Assembly (NCBI RefSeq): GCF_007641235.1
Contig: NZ_CP038157.1
Location: 1,240,001 to 1,304,000 of the forward strand
Origin: Corynebacterium sanguinis
Lineage (GTDB): Bacteria > Actinomycetota > Actinomycetes > Mycobacteriales > Mycobacteriaceae
Direction: 5' to 3'
Length of the DNA: 64,000 nucleotides
Shown here: one piece after another, positions 8,840-20,662 of the stretch
How the letters are laid out: every line of letters begins with the position of its first letter
Numbering within the stretch: position 1 is the stretch's first letter
The notes under the pieces: generated by a model
Told to the model about the DNA's origin: nothing
Seen by the model: the letters and a program-made list of their open reading frames with translations, nothing else
Databases searched by the model: none
Made by a program: the position numbers and the translations under genes

Positions 8840-9676
8840 CTAACGCCACCACGTATCAAACGGCGCCGGCGGAAGGTGGCGCTTGTGCTGGCCGACGCGC
8901 CAGAGGTGTTCGAGGCGCTCGCGGGCGTCGTCAGGAATGCTCTTGCCTTCCAGGTAATCGTCGATGTGTGCGTAAGTGATGCCGAGTGCCTCCTCGTCGG
9001 GAAGCGCCGGGCGGTCATCCTCGAGGTCCGCGGTGGGGATCTTCTCCCAGAACTGCTTATCCGCACCGAGCTCGCGAAGCAGCGCGACACCCTGGCGCTT
9101 GTTCAGCCCTGCGAGCGGCAGCAGGTCGGCCGCGCCGTCGCCGTGCTTGGTAAAGAACGCGGTGACGTTCTCCGCCGCGTGGTCGGTACCGATGACCAGC
9201 AGGCCGCGCTCCCCGGCAATCGCGTACTGCGCGATCATGCGCATGCGGGCCTTGACGTTGCCCTTGTTAAAGTCGCGCAGCTCCTCGCTTCCGAGGGCGT
9301 CGGTGACGGCGTCGGCAAGCGCGCTGGTGGCGGGCTTGATGTTCACGGTGACCCGCTCGTCCGGCCGGATGAACTGGAGCGCGCGCTGGGCGTCGGCCTC
9401 GTCCGCCTGGGTGCCGTGGGGCAGCCGCACGGCATAAAACGTGGCCTCGGTCCCGTTCGCCCGAAGCTTCTCGACGCTCAACTGCGCAAGCCGGCCCGCA
9501 AGCGTGGAATCCTGGCCGCCGGAAATCCCGAGGACGAAACCGTTGGCCCCGGACGCGATGAGGTAGTCGGCGAGGAAGTCGACACGCGCGTCAATCTCCG
9601 CGGCGGCGTCGATGCTGGGTTTGACGCCAAGCTGCTCAATAATTGCCTGTTGGAGGGTGGTGCTCTGCGCGTTCAT
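8840..9676 (-). CDS. nadE: NH3-dependent NAD+ synthetase
   Basis: Final step of NAD synthesis: amidation of deamido-NAD with ammonia. 278 residues, the ammonia-dependent size without an N-terminal glutaminase domain. The ATP-pyrophosphatase P-loop [10 protein letters not shown] lies near residue 45, and [19 protein letters not shown] near 175 is the NaAD-binding signature. I chose ATG 9676 because TACGAT (complement of 9684-9689) is 7 nt upstream, a leaderless arrangement; ATG 9685 overlaps that box. pncB and pncA, acting earlier in the NAD salvage route, are also in this window. Divergent from rpmJ. Confidence 0.94.
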   Translation of the reverse strand: MNAQSTTLQQAIIEQLGVKPSIDAAAEIDARVDFLADYLIASGANGFVLGISGGQDSTLAGRLAQLSVEKLRANGTEATFYAVRLPHGTQADEADAQRALQFIRPDERVTVNIKPATSALADAVTDALGSEELRDFNKGNVKARMRMIAQYAIAGERGLLVIGTDHAAENVTAFFTKHGDGAADLLPLAGLNKRQGVALLRELGADKQFWEKIPTADLEDDRPALPDEEALGITYAHIDDYLEGKSIPDDARERLEHLWRVGQHKRHLPPAPFDTWWR

Positions 9677-9793
9677 GACGTTCATCGTAGCGCTTTTGGT
9701 TATCCGGCCTGGGTGAGGTAATCTCGTACTTCGTGTTGCGACTCCCGCTCGGGGGTCGTGTTTGAGGAAACCGAGAGAAGAAAGGAGCGCCCG

Positions 9794-9916
9794 ATGAAGG
9801 TTCGCAAGTCGCTTCGGTCGCTGAAGAACAAGCCGGGCGCCCAGGTTGTGCGTCGCCACGGCAAGGTCTACGTCATCAACAAGCGCGACCCGCGCTTCAA
9901 GGCCCGCCAGGGCTAG
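9794..9916 (+). CDS. rpmJ: Ribosomal protein bL36, cysteine-free (C-) type
   Basis: A 40-residue basic protein beginning [15 protein letters not shown] and ending PRFKARQG. The [11 protein letters not shown] core and C-terminus are those of bL36, but it has no cysteine; standard bL36 carries a CxxC zinc ribbon. This is therefore the longer zinc-independent form, which in other bacteria often replaces the zinc form when zinc is scarce. AAAGGAG at 9781-9787 is a strong ribosome binding site with 6-nt spacing. A strong terminator follows. Confidence 0.95.
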   Translation: MKVRKSLRSLKNKPGAQVVRRHGKVYVINKRDPRFKARQG

Positions 9917-9936
9917 TCGCGCAGACTCCGCTACAA

Positions 9937-9985
9937 CAAAGCGCCCCGCCACCTCTCATTCACGCAGAGGAAGCGGGGCGCTTTG
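9937..9985 (+). terminator. Intrinsic terminator after rpmJ
   Basis: A perfect 13-bp stem, CAAAGCGCCCCGC at 9937-9949 with GCGGGGCGCTTTG at 9973-9985, loop about 23 nt, followed by a modest T-rich stretch. Confidence 0.88.
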
Positions 9986-10223
9986 CTGTTTCGGGGCGTG
10001 AAAGCACACTGATGTAAGTCGCGAGAGCAAACGTAGGCCTACATGTGGGCCGCGACTCGCTTATATCCTGGTAATTCCACCGGTGTAACTACTATATATA
10101 GTATCGGTTGCCTAAATCGGCCACAAAGTATAGTGTTTATCAGTGTTACTCCGACGGGGTTCGGAGCCGAGCTAGACCGCCCAGAAGACAAGTTCAATCT
10201 CACCGAGGAAGAGCGCACAGGTT
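9986..10223 (+). other. nrd operon leader and promoter region
   Basis: Non-coding region between the rpmJ terminator and nrdH. It holds the two NrdR-type boxes at 10089-10136 and a leader of about 90 nt before nrdH. No credible small gene was seen. Confidence 0.6.
10089..10136 (+). promoter_or_regulatory. Tandem NrdR boxes upstream of nrdHIE
   Basis: Box 1, CTACTATATATAGTAT at 10089-10104, and box 2, CCACAAAGTATAGTGT at 10121-10136, match the NrdR consensus ACACTATATATAGTGT; box 1 has the full central core and box 2 matches 12 of 16. They are 32 bp apart, about three helical turns, as at known NrdR-repressed promoters. NrdR represses ribonucleotide reductase genes when ATP/dATP-bound. Confidence 0.82.
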
Positions 10224-10454
10224 ATGTCCATCACCGTTTACACCAAGCCAGCTTGCGTCCAGTGCAACTTCACCACCAAGGCCCTCGACAAGGCCGGACT
10301 CGAATACACCCTCGTTGACATCACCGTCGACAACGAGGCCCGCGACTACGTCATGGCGCTGGGTTACCTTCAGGCCCCGGTCGTCGAGGTCGGCGGGGAG
10401 CACTGGTCCGGTTTCCGCCCGGAGCGCATCCAGCGCTTGGCACAGGCCGCTTAA
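10224..10454 (+). CDS. nrdH: Glutaredoxin-like protein NrdH
   Basis: Electron donor for class Ib ribonucleotide reductase, reduced by thioredoxin reductase. 76 residues with the redox motif C11-V-Q-C14 in KPACVQCNFT, and the C-terminal WSGFRPERI segment typical of NrdH. It heads nrdH-nrdI-nrdE and lies about 90 bp after the paired NrdR boxes. A purine-rich GAGGAAGAG upstream of ATG 10224 serves as ribosome binding region. Confidence 0.96.
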   Translation: MSITVYTKPACVQCNFTTKALDKAGLEYTLVDITVDNEARDYVMALGYLQAPVVEVGGEHWSGFRPERIQRLAQAA

Positions 10455-10508
10455 ACAGCCGAAAGGCGCCACACACCTAAAAACGGAGAGGGGAGTTCGA
10501 GGGAAGCG

Positions 10509-11054
10509 ATGCTTATCGTCTACTTCTCTTCCGCCACCGGAAACACCCAGCGGTTTGTTGAAAAGGTCGGCCTACCCGCCGCCCGTATCCCGCTGTACCG
10601 CACCGAGGACGAGCTCATCGTCAACGAGCCCTATGTCCTCGTCTGCCCCACTTACGGCGGTGGAGCGTCGCTCACGAGCGAAAACACCCGTCCGGTGCCG
10701 AAGCAAGTGATCAAGTTCCTCAACAACGAACACAATCGCTCACTGATCCGCGGCGTGATCGCCGCGGGCAATTCTAATTTCGGGCCGGACTTCTGCCTTG
10801 CGGGTGAAGTCATCTCCCGCAAGTGCCGCGTCCCGCACCTGTACCGCTTTGAATTAATGGGCGATGAAAACGACGTGGTCTACGTGCGCGAACAACTCGT
10901 CGACAACGCCCAGGCCTTGGGGCTGAACCCGCTCGATCCGGCGGACGTCGATAAGCTCGCTGCTCGCGCGGACGAAATCCAGCAGGAGTCCGCGCAGCGC
11001 CTCGAAAGACTCCGTAAGAAGTACGACCGCCACAACACCAAGAAAACAGCATAG
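10509..11054 (+). CDS. nrdI: Flavodoxin-like protein NrdI
   Basis: Supplies oxidant for assembling the dimanganese-tyrosyl cofactor of NrdF. The flavin-binding loop SSATGNTQR is at residues 7-15 and PTYGGG near 50. The protein has 181 residues, about 30 longer than common NrdI proteins; the extra part is a charged C-terminal helix (residues about 150-181). Lies between nrdH and nrdE with short gaps, so one operon. Confidence 0.95.
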   Translation: MLIVYFSSATGNTQRFVEKVGLPAARIPLYRTEDELIVNEPYVLVCPTYGGGASLTSENTRPVPKQVIKFLNNEHNRSLIRGVIAAGNSNFGPDFCLAGEVISRKCRVPHLYRFELMGDENDVVYVREQLVDNAQALGLNPLDPADVDKLAARADEIQQESAQRLERLRKKYDRHNTKKTA

Positions 11055-11066
11055 GAGCCTTGAACC

Positions 11067-13232
11067 GTGTCTACCCCTACCCTCGGCAAGAACGTCGCAG
11101 AGCCCGTGTCGCAGGCTGAGCAGCTCGACTACCACGCGCTCAACGCGCTGCTCAACCTGTACGACGAGAATGGCGAAATCCAGTTCGAGAAGGACCGCGA
11201 GGCCGCGAACCAGTACTTCATCCAGCATGTCAACCAAAACACCGTCTTCTTCCACGACCTGGAGGAAAAGATCGACTACCTGGTAAAGAACAAGTACTAC
11301 GAGCCGGAGGTCCTCGAGGCCTACGACTGGGAGTTCGTGAAGGCAACCTTCAAGCGCGCCTACGCGTTTAAGTTCCGCTTCCAGTCCTTCCTGGGCGCGT
11401 ACAAGTACTACACCTCCTACACGCTGAAAACCTTCGACGGGCGCCGCTACCTCGAGCGTTTCGAGGACCGCGTCGCCATGACCGCCCTGTTCCTCGCCAG
11501 CGGCAACGAGGAGACCGCCTCCGCGCTTGTCGACGAAATCATGACCGGCCGGTTCCAGCCCGCCACCCCGACTTTCCTCAACGCCGGCAAGGCACAGCGT
11601 GGCGAGCTCGTCTCCTGCTTCTTGCTGCGCATCGAGGACAACATGGAGTCCATCGGCCGCGCGATCAACTCCTCGCTGCAGCTGTCCAAGCGCGGCGGCG
11701 GCGTGGCGCTGCTGCTGTCGAACATCCGCGAGGCGGGCGCGCCGATCAAGCACATTGAAAACCAGTCCTCCGGCGTCATCCCGGTAATGAAGCTGCTCGA
11801 GGATTCCTTCTCCTACGCCAACCAGCTTGGCGCGCGCCAGGGCGCAGGCGCGGTGTACCTCAACGCGCACCACCCCGACATCATGCGCTTTCTGGATACC
11901 AAGCGCGAGAACGCCGACGAGAAGATCCGCATCAAGACCCTCTCGCTCGGCGTGGTCATCCCGGACATCACGTTCGAGCTGGCCAAGCGCAACGATGTTA
12001 TGTATTTGTTCTCTCCGTACGACGTGGAGCGCGTCTACGGCGTGCCCTTCGCCGACATCTCCGTGACTGAGAAGTACGAGGAGATGGTCGAGGACCCGCG
12101 CATCCGCAAGTCGAAGATCAACGCGCGCCAGTTCTTCCAGACGATCGCGGAGATCCAGTTCGAGTCCGGCTACCCGTACATCATGTTCGAGGACACCGCT
12201 AACCGGGCCAACCCGGTGAAGACGGGCCGCATCAACATGTCCAACCTCTGCTCCGAGATCCTGCAGGTCAACTCGCCGTCCGTGCTCAACGAGGACTTGA
12301 GCTACGCGGAGGTCGGCCACGACATCTCGTGCAACTTGGGCTCGCTCAACATCGCGAAGACGATGGATTCCGACAACTTCTCCCGCACGGTCGAAACGGC
12401 GATCCGCGGGCTGACCGCAGTGGCTGACAAGACGTCGGTTGAGTCCGTGCCGCCCGTGCGCGACGGTAACAACGCCTCGCACGCCATCGGCCTGGGCCAG
12501 ATGAACCTGCACGGTTACCTCGGCCGCGAGCACATTGAGTACGGCTCCGAGGAGGGCCTCGACTTCACCAACGCCTACTTCGCCGCCGTGATGTACGAGG
12601 CGATCAAGGCTTCCCATGCCATCGCCGTGGAAAAGGGGGAGCGTTTCGCCGACTTCGACAAGTCCGAGTACGCCACGGGCGAGTTCTTCGACCGCTACGA
12701 CCCGGCCGATTTCCAGCCGAAGACGGACAAGGTCAAGGAGCTCTTCGCCCGCTCCAACGTTGCCGTCCCCACCGCCGAGGAGTGGGCGCAGCTCAAGGCC
12801 GATGTCGCGCGCGACGGTATCTACAACCGCTACCTGCAGGCGGTGCCGCCGACTGGCTCGATCTCGTACATCAACAACTCCACCTCGTCGATCCACCCGA
12901 TCGCCTCGAAGATCGAGATCCGCAAGGAAGGCAAGATCGGCCGCGTCTACTACCCGGCCCCGCACATGGACAACGAGAACCTGTCCTACTTCAAGGACGC
13001 CTACGAAATCGGGTACGAGAAGATCATCGACACCTACGCCGTGGCCACGAAGTACGTTGATCAGGGTCTGTCGTTGACGCTGTTTTTCAAGGACACTATC
13101 ACCACCCGCGACATCAACCGCGCCCAGATCTACGCGTGGCGTAAGGGAATCAAGTCGCTCTACTACATCCGCCTGCGCCAGATGGCACTCGAAGGCACCG
13201 AGGTCGAGGGCTGCGTCTCCTGCATGCTCTAA
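11067..13232 (+). CDS. nrdE: Ribonucleoside-diphosphate reductase class Ib, alpha subunit
   Basis: Catalytic subunit reducing ribonucleoside diphosphates. 721 residues, normal for NrdE. Recognisable parts: substrate-site segment [19 protein letters not shown] with one active-site cysteine, the catalytic loop [19 protein letters not shown], and the C-terminal shuttle cysteines in EGCVSCML. The N-terminus lacks a full ATP cone, as expected for class Ib. The GTG start is 12 bp after nrdI with GGAGCC upstream. The shuttle cysteines are probably reduced by NrdH. The partner nrdF is separated by a GntR-type gene. Confidence 0.97.
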   Translation: MSTPTLGKNVAEPVSQAEQLDYHALNALLNLYDENGEIQFEKDREAANQYFIQHVNQNTVFFHDLEEKIDYLVKNKYYEPEVLEAYDWEFVKATFKRAYAFKFRFQSFLGAYKYYTSYTLKTFDGRRYLERFEDRVAMTALFLASGNEETASALVDEIMTGRFQPATPTFLNAGKAQRGELVSCFLLRIEDNMESIGRAINSSLQLSKRGGGVALLLSNIREAGAPIKHIENQSSGVIPVMKLLEDSFSYANQLGARQGAGAVYLNAHHPDIMRFLDTKRENADEKIRIKTLSLGVVIPDITFELAKRNDVMYLFSPYDVERVYGVPFADISVTEKYEEMVEDPRIRKSKINARQFFQTIAEIQFESGYPYIMFEDTANRANPVKTGRINMSNLCSEILQVNSPSVLNEDLSYAEVGHDISCNLGSLNIAKTMDSDNFSRTVETAIRGLTAVADKTSVESVPPVRDGNNASHAIGLGQMNLHGYLGREHIEYGSEEGLDFTNAYFAAVMYEAIKASHAIAVEKGERFADFDKSEYATGEFFDRYDPADFQPKTDKVKELFARSNVAVPTAEEWAQLKADVARDGIYNRYLQAVPPTGSISYINNSTSSIHPIASKIEIRKEGKIGRVYYPAPHMDNENLSYFKDAYEIGYEKIIDTYAVATKYVDQGLSLTLFFKDTITTRDINRAQIYAWRKGIKSLYYIRLRQMALEGTEVEGCVSCML

Positions 13233-13257
13233 GAGCGTGCGTATCGACGCCCCCCTG

Positions 13258-15103
<1,846 letters not shown>

Positions 15104-15119
15104 TCCTGACTGTTTAGCT

Positions 15120-15148
15120 AAGGGGCCTCGCGGCGACGCGGGCCCCTT
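15120..15148 (+). terminator. Intrinsic terminator after nrdF
   Basis: AAGGGGCC at 15120-15127 pairs with GGCCCCTT at 15141-15148, with inner CGC/GCG pairing, followed by a short T/C-rich run. Confidence 0.8.
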
Positions 15149-15407
15149 TCCTTTCGCCCCGGACTACCGCGAATGGGGTAGGCCGCCGCTTTAGCTGCAA
15201 ACAGGCAAAAAGTGGCTTGTGGGCGTGGGGGCGTCGATAAGCCAGCCCATTTGGGGGCATCCGCCTTCGCTGAAGCTGTGAGGGCTGGCAAAACGATACG
15301 TCAGTGGCTTATGATTAGCCGGTATCAGTTGTGGCATCCGTGCTCGCTGCTCGCCCGAAGAACTCGGGCGGCAGTAGCGCGCGGGTGCCGTCAGTCAGGA
15401 GGATCGC
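15149..15407. other. Intergenic region upstream of ctaD
   Basis: No credible gene. It should hold the ctaD promoter; TATGAT at 15310-15315 is a reasonable -10 candidate about 95 nt before the start codon, but I see no convincing -35 hexamer. AGGAGG just before ATG 15408 is a strong ribosome binding site. Confidence 0.45.
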
Positions 15408-17201
15408 ATGACCGCAGTGGCGCCAAGGGTGGACACGTACGTCCCGCCCGCTCGGCCTGAGCCCACGGGTAACCCCCGCAAGGGTTCGAAGTTCTACAAG
15501 TTGCTGACCACCACCGACCACAAAGAACTCGGCATTCTCTACATTATGATGTCGTTCCTGTGGTTTTTCGTCGGTGGCCTGATGGCGCTGCTGATCCGCG
15601 CTGAGCTATTCAGCCCGGGCCTGCAGTTCCTCTCCAACGAGCAGTTCAACCAGCTGTTCACCCTCCACGGCACGGTGATGCTGCTAGCCTTTGGCACCCC
15701 CATTGTCTGGGGCTTCGCCAACTACGTCCTGCCCCTGCAGATCGGCGCGCCGGACGTGTCCTTCCCCCGCCTGAACGCCTTCGGCTTCTGGATCACCCAG
15801 GTTGGCGTGCTGGCCATGCTCGCCGGCTTCCTCACCCCGGGCGGAGCGGCTGACTTCGGCTGGACCATGTACATGCCGCTTGCCGACGCCACCCACACGC
15901 CGTCCGTGTCCGCAAACCTGTGGATCATCGGCGTTGGCGCGACCGGTATCGGCACCGTCGCTTCGGCCGTGAACATGCTCACCACCGTGCTCACCCTGCG
16001 TGCGCCGGGCATGACCATGTTCCGCCTGCCGGTGTTCACCTGGACCATCTTCGTGACCTCGATCATCGCCCTGATGGTCTTCCCGCTGCTGCTCGCCGCA
16101 GCATTGGGCGTGCTGTACGACCGCCTCCTCGGCGGCCACATCTTCGACACCGCCAACGGCGGCGCCATCCTGTGGCAGCACCTGTTCTGGTTCTTCGGCC
16201 ACCCCGAGGTGTACGTCCTCGCACTGCCATTCTTCGGCGTGATCTCCGAGGTCATCCCGGTGTTCTCCCGCAAGCCGATCTTCGGGTACATCGGCCTGGT
16301 CTTCGCCACCCTCGCCATCGCCGGCCTGTCCATGGCTGTGTGGGCACACCACATGTTCGCCACCGGCGCGGTCCTGCTGCCGTTCTTCTCCTTCATGACC
16401 TTCCTGATCTCCGTGCCGACCGGCGTGAAGTTCTTCAACTGGCTGGGCACGATGTGGAACGGGCACATCACGTTTGAAACCCCGATGCTGTGGGCAGTGG
16501 GCTTCCTGTTCACCTTCCTCTTCGGTGGCCTGACCGGCGTCATGCTCGCTGCGCCGCCGCTGGACTTCCACCTGCACGACTCCTACTTCGTGGTTGCGCA
16601 CTTCCACTACACCCTGTTCGGCACCGTCGTGTTCGCCTCCACCGCGGGCGTGTACTTCTGGTTCCCGAAGATGACGGGTCGCATGCTGGACGAGCGCCTG
16701 GGCAAGATCCACTTCTGGTTCACCGTCATCGGCTTCAACATGACGTTCCTGGTCCAGCACTGGCTGGGCAACATGGGCATGCCGCGCCGCTACGCCGACT
16801 ACCTGGACACCGACGGCTTCACCCTGCTCAACCAGGTGTCCACGGTGGGTGCGTTCATCCTGGGTGTCGGTATGCTGCCGTTCATCTGGAACGTGTTCAA
16901 GTCTTGGCGCTACGGTGAGATCGTCACCGTCGACGACCCGTGGGGCTACGGCAACTCTCTCGAGTGGGCTACCTCCTGCCCGCCGCCGCGCCACAACTTC
17001 ACGGCGCTGCCGCGCATCCGCTCCGAGCGCCCCGCGTTCGAGCTGCACTACCCGCATATGGTTGGCCGCCTGCGCCGCGAGGCCCACACCGGTCACAGCG
17101 ATGACAGCCCGGCAACCTACAAGGGAGCGAACCACGAGTTCGACTCCGCTGGTAACGAAGGCGAGGCTCAGGAAGCAACGAGCCACGTCAACGGCAACTA
17201 G
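15408..17201 (+). CDS. ctaD: Cytochrome c oxidase subunit I (aa3-type)
   Basis: Haem-copper oxidase catalytic subunit that reduces O2 in the cytoplasmic membrane. 597 residues with about 12 membrane helices. HPEVY near residue 265 holds the CuB histidine and its cross-linked tyrosine; AHHMF near 310 gives two more CuB histidines; AHFHYTLFG near 395 holds the haem ligands. The hydrophilic C-terminal tail of about 60 residues is longer than in proteobacteria, as is usual in actinobacteria. Stands alone between two terminators. A CtaG-type assembly protein is encoded at 55.0 kb. Confidence 0.97.
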   Translation: MTAVAPRVDTYVPPARPEPTGNPRKGSKFYKLLTTTDHKELGILYIMMSFLWFFVGGLMALLIRAELFSPGLQFLSNEQFNQLFTLHGTVMLLAFGTPIVWGFANYVLPLQIGAPDVSFPRLNAFGFWITQVGVLAMLAGFLTPGGAADFGWTMYMPLADATHTPSVSANLWIIGVGATGIGTVASAVNMLTTVLTLRAPGMTMFRLPVFTWTIFVTSIIALMVFPLLLAAALGVLYDRLLGGHIFDTANGGAILWQHLFWFFGHPEVYVLALPFFGVISEVIPVFSRKPIFGYIGLVFATLAIAGLSMAVWAHHMFATGAVLLPFFSFMTFLISVPTGVKFFNWLGTMWNGHITFETPMLWAVGFLFTFLFGGLTGVMLAAPPLDFHLHDSYFVVAHFHYTLFGTVVFASTAGVYFWFPKMTGRMLDERLGKIHFWFTVIGFNMTFLVQHWLGNMGMPRRYADYLDTDGFTLLNQVSTVGAFILGVGMLPFIWNVFKSWRYGEIVTVDDPWGYGNSLEWATSCPPPRHNFTALPRIRSERPAFELHYPHMVGRLRREAHTGHSDDSPATYKGANHEFDSAGNEGEAQEATSHVNGN

Positions 17202-17230
17202 TGCATTGCATTCTGACTGACACGTAAGTA

Positions 17231-17256
17231 GAGGCCCCCGCGTTCGCGCGGGGGCC
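17231..17256 (+). terminator. Intrinsic terminator after ctaD
   Basis: GAGGCCCCCGCG and CGCGGGGGCCTT form a long GC stem around a TTCG tetraloop, a classic stable hairpin, followed by a mixed T-containing run. Confidence 0.88.
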
Positions 17257-17333
17257 TTGCTCGTCTGCCCACCACTACCGCCAGGTAGCATGAGCGAATC
17301 AACGATTGGCCAATACCGCTACAAGGACTACGT

Positions 17334-18587
17334 ATGCCCACTTTCGAGGTCGAGCTCCAGCAAGGACTCAAACACGCAGTGATCACCACCTCCGGCCCGG
17401 ATCGCCCCGGTGTATCCGCCGCGTTCTTCACGGTGCTCGCCAACCACGGCGTGCAGCTTCTCGACGTCTCCCAGGTCGACTTCCGAGGACGACTGATGCT
17501 GTCCACCTTCGTGGGAATGGACCCGCTCAAACTCACCGACTTGGAGCGCGAACTGCGCGCGGGTCTGTGGGAGTTCGGGCAACGGGTCACCATCGAGACG
17601 GGCGGGGAAGCGAGGTCCGTCTCCCGGCCCCGCTCGACCCACGTGATTGTCATGCTGGGAAATCCCGTCCAGGCCGAGCAGGTCTCCCGCCTGGGCGCAA
17701 CCCTTGCCGGGTTCGGGGCGAACATCGACCGCATCAACGGCATTTCCAACTACCCAGTGACGGGCCTCGAGTTCCGCGTGACGCTGCCCGACTACAGCCC
17801 CGGTAGCGGGCGGCAGGTGCGTGAGGCGCTCGCGGAGCTGTCCAACGAGCTAGGCGTCGACCTGGCCATGGAAAACGCTGGTCTTCACCGCCGCGCGAAG
17901 CGCCTGGTATGTTTCGACTGCGACTCCACCCTGATTACCGGCGAGGTCATTGAGATGCTGGCGGCCCACGCCGGCAAGGAAGCCGAGGTCGCCGAGGTGA
18001 CCGAGCGGGCCATGCGGGGAGAGCTTGACTTCGAAGAATCTCTGCGCGAACGGGTGGCGACGCTCGCGGGGCTGGATGCCTCTGTGATCGATTCGGTTGC
18101 CGCCGACATTGAGCTGACCCCGGGGGCGCGGACCACTATCCGCACACTGAACTCCATGGGTTACCGCACGGCAGTGGTCTCCGGCGGGTTCATTCAGGTC
18201 CTCGAGGGTCTCGCCGAGGAGCTCGATCTGGACTACGTGCGCGCCAACACGCTCGAAATCGTTGACGGGAAGCTGACCGGGCGCGTGGTTGGGGAGATCG
18301 TCGATAGGCAAGCCAAGGCACGGCTGCTCGCGGACTTCGCGCAGGACTCGGGGCTGCAGATGTCGCAGACGGTCGCGGTCGGTGACGGTGCGAACGATAT
18401 TGACATGCTCGGCGTGGCGGGGCTGGGTATCGCGTTCAACGCCAAGCCGGCGCTGAAGGAGGTCGCGGACGCCAGCGTGAACCACCCGTTCCTGGATGAG
18501 GTGCTCTACATTCTTGGGATTCCGCGCGAGGAGATCGATTACGCCAACGAGGCTGCGGGCATCGTCGGGCGCGTTGCGCTGGACTAG
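17334..18587 (+). CDS. serB: Phosphoserine phosphatase with N-terminal ACT domains
   Basis: Last step of serine synthesis, hydrolysing O-phosphoserine. 417 residues: two ACT-like regions (about 8-80 and 102-175), then a HAD phosphatase domain with nucleophile motif D195-C-D197-S-T, the conserved SGGF near 284, and GDGANDIDML near 349. The long N-terminal half is typical of actinobacterial SerB2, where ACT domains bind serine and give feedback control. An AAGGA sequence precedes ATG 17334. Confidence 0.95.
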   Translation: MPTFEVELQQGLKHAVITTSGPDRPGVSAAFFTVLANHGVQLLDVSQVDFRGRLMLSTFVGMDPLKLTDLERELRAGLWEFGQRVTIETGGEARSVSRPRSTHVIVMLGNPVQAEQVSRLGATLAGFGANIDRINGISNYPVTGLEFRVTLPDYSPGSGRQVREALAELSNELGVDLAMENAGLHRRAKRLVCFDCDSTLITGEVIEMLAAHAGKEAEVAEVTERAMRGELDFEESLRERVATLAGLDASVIDSVAADIELTPGARTTIRTLNSMGYRTAVVSGGFIQVLEGLAEELDLDYVRANTLEIVDGKLTGRVVGEIVDRQAKARLLADFAQDSGLQMSQTVAVGDGANDIDMLGVAGLGIAFNAKPALKEVADASVNHPFLDEVLYILGIPREEIDYANEAAGIVGRVALD

Positions 18588-18642
18588 GCCGGTTTTGGTG
18601 GGGACGTTGTGTGGTTGAGGTATAGCTACTAGACCGAAACCG

Positions 18643-18665
18643 AAGCCCCCAGCGCCGCGGGGCTT
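18643..18665. terminator. Hairpin between convergent serB and dinG
   Basis: AAGCCCC at 18643-18649 pairs with GGGGCTT at 18659-18665, with GC pairing further in. It ends at the dinG stop and can serve both genes. Confidence 0.65.
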
Positions 18666-20629
18666 TAGTGCGATGCTGCGACGAGGCGTCGTAAAGCAGC
18701 GCGCACCGTTGCGGGGTCGGTCGTCTCCCAGAAAGCCGGCAGGCTCTTGCGCAGGAACGACCCGTAGCGCTTGGTGGTCAGCCGGTTGTCCAGCACCGCG
18801 ACGACGCCCTTGTCGTCCACCGAGCGCAGAAGCCGCCCCGCGCCCTGGGCCATGAGCAGCGCGGCGTGCGTGGCGGAGACCTCCATGAACCCGGAGCGGC
18901 CCGCGGCGTTGGCGGCTTTGGCGCGCGCCTGCAGCAGCGGGTCGTCGGGGCGGGGGAAGGGGATGCGGTCGATGATGACGAGCGAGAGCGACGAGCCGGG
19001 CACATCCACGCCCTGCCACAACGACAAGGTGCCGAAGAGACACGAGTTCTCGCTGGCAGAGAACGCGCTGACCAACGCGCCCGTCGAGTCCTCGCCCTGG
19101 AGCAGGATGTCGAAGGGCAACCGCGCGCGCATCGCCTCCGCGGCCTGCTCGGCAGCGCGGCGGGAGGAAAAAAGGCCCAAGGTGCGCCCGCCGGCCGCGG
19201 TGATGAGCTCGGCGACCTCATCGAGCGTCTCCGCCGCCAGGCCGTCGCGCCCGGGCGCGGGCAGGTGCGCGGCCGTGTACAGAATCCCGGAAGAACACGG
19301 GTTGAAGGGGGTGCCCGCGTCCATCCCGTCCCACGTCCCGTCGGGCAGGCCCCACGCGGCGGCGACCGCGTTGAAGTTGCCGCCAATCGTCAGGGTTGCC
19401 GAGGTCAACACCACCGTGTGCTCCCCGAAAAGGCGCTCGCGCAGCAGCGAGGCCACGGACAGCGGCGCGACCGATACGGAATCGCCGACGCGCTCCGAAC
19501 GCGTCAGCCACACCACGTCCGTGTGCTTCGCCGGGTCGTCCTCGTCGAAGACGCCGAGGATGCGCACGATGGCGTCGTGAAGATCGCCGAGGTGGTTCTT
19601 CAAGTTCTCGCGCTCCGCGAAGGTTTCCGGCTCGTTGTCGGCCTCGCCCTCGGGGCCCTTCGCGATTGCCTCTCGCGTGTGCCACAGCGCGTCGCGCACC
19701 GCGACGAACCCGCCGCGCGCCGCCTCCGAGATGTTCTCCCACCTTCCGGGCGTCTCCACGTTCATCGCGGCGGCAAAGTCGTCGACGACCGTTTCCAGCT
19801 CGCCCTTCTCAGCTCCAAGCTTGTCCGCGCGTCTCGACGACATCGTCAACGCCCTCGCCGAAATCTCATTAGTGGCCACCGAAGTGATGCGCCCGTCGAG
19901 CTCGTGGGCCTCGTCGATGATGACCACGTCGTGTTCCGGCAGCACATCGGTATCGGCCAGCGCGTCAATGGCGAGCAGCGCGTGGTTGGTGACCACGAGG
20001 TCCACGTTGCGGGTGCGCTCGCGCGCCAGCTCGGCGAAGCATTCCTCGCCGTGCGGGCAGCGCGCCGCGCCCAAGCACTCCGACGAGGTCACGGAAACCT
20101 GACGCCACGCGAGGTCGGGAACGCCGGGCTCAAGATCGTCGCGGTCGCCCGTCTCCGTCTCCTGCGCCCACTCGTTGACGCGCTTGACGTGGCGGCCCAG
20201 CCACGAGATGTCGTCCTCCTCAATCAGCGCCTCGGGGACGTCGCCAGGCAGCGACAGCTTGTGGCGGCACACGTAGTTGTTGCGGCCCTTCTGGATGGCG
20301 AAGGTGGGGCGGCGTTCCAGCAGCGGCTCGAGGGCGTCGGCAAGCCGCGGCAAGTCGCGCTCGACCAGCTGGCGCTGCAGCGCGATCGTCGCGGTGGACA
20401 CCACAACGGTGCCGCCGGTCGCGTGGGCGTGGCGGATCGCCGGCACGAGGTAGGCCAGCGACTTTCCGGTGCCCGTGCCAGCCTGCACGGCCAGGTGGCG
20501 CTCCTCTTCCAGCGCCCGAGTCACGGCCTTGGCCATGGCGACCTGGCCCGGGCGCTCCGCCCCGCCGAGCGCATCGACGGCTGCGGCGAGAAGATCGGTG
20601 GTCGGTTGGGCTAGAGGCTGGTCACTCAC
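18665..20629 (-). CDS. dinG: DinG/XPD-type ATP-dependent DNA helicase
   Basis: Superfamily 2 iron-sulfur helicase. Walker A is AGTGTGKSLAY near residue 50, the DEAH box is VVIIDEAHELDG near 230, and four cysteines around NNYVC, ECLGAARC and GEEC sit between them as expected for the Fe-S domain. The late motif QGVDVPG and the DRIPFPRPDDP segment are family-typical. I start at GTG 20629 (654 residues) because TAGACT (complement of 20638-20643) lies 8 nt upstream; GTG 20659, three bases after the pncB stop, would add 10 residues and is the main alternative. Probably acts on stalled-replication DNA structures. Confidence 0.9.
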   Translation of the reverse strand: MSDQPLAQPTTDLLAAAVDALGGAERPGQVAMAKAVTRALEEERHLAVQAGTGTGKSLAYLVPAIRHAHATGGTVVVSTATIALQRQLVERDLPRLADALEPLLERRPTFAIQKGRNNYVCRHKLSLPGDVPEALIEEDDISWLGRHVKRVNEWAQETETGDRDDLEPGVPDLAWRQVSVTSSECLGAARCPHGEECFAELARERTRNVDLVVTNHALLAIDALADTDVLPEHDVVIIDEAHELDGRITSVATNEISARALTMSSRRADKLGAEKGELETVVDDFAAAMNVETPGRWENISEAARGGFVAVRDALWHTREAIAKGPEGEADNEPETFAERENLKNHLGDLHDAIVRILGVFDEDDPAKHTDVVWLTRSERVGDSVSVAPLSVASLLRERLFGEHTVVLTSATLTIGGNFNAVAAAWGLPDGTWDGMDAGTPFNPCSSGILYTAAHLPAPGRDGLAAETLDEVAELITAAGGRTLGLFSSRRAAEQAAEAMRARLPFDILLQGEDSTGALVSAFSASENSCLFGTLSLWQGVDVPGSSLSLVIIDRIPFPRPDDPLLQARAKAANAAGRSGFMEVSATHAALLMAQGAGRLLRSVDDKGVVAVLDNRLTTKRYGSFLRKSLPAFWETTDPATVRAALRRLVAASH

Positions 20630-20662
20630 GGGGAACCAGTCTAGAGCCGGGGCGGACACTAA

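Noticed and set aside
9676..9952. N-terminal extension of nadE to 370 codons
   Set aside because: It runs antisense through rpmJ, and the leaderless promoter fixes the start at 9676.
10854..12965. 703-codon minus-strand open frame opposite nrdE
   Set aside because: Antisense shadow of a clear nrdE gene in GC-rich DNA; no motif or start signal.
15684..17291. 535-codon minus-strand open frame opposite ctaD
   Set aside because: Low-complexity charged translation caused by codon bias of ctaD.
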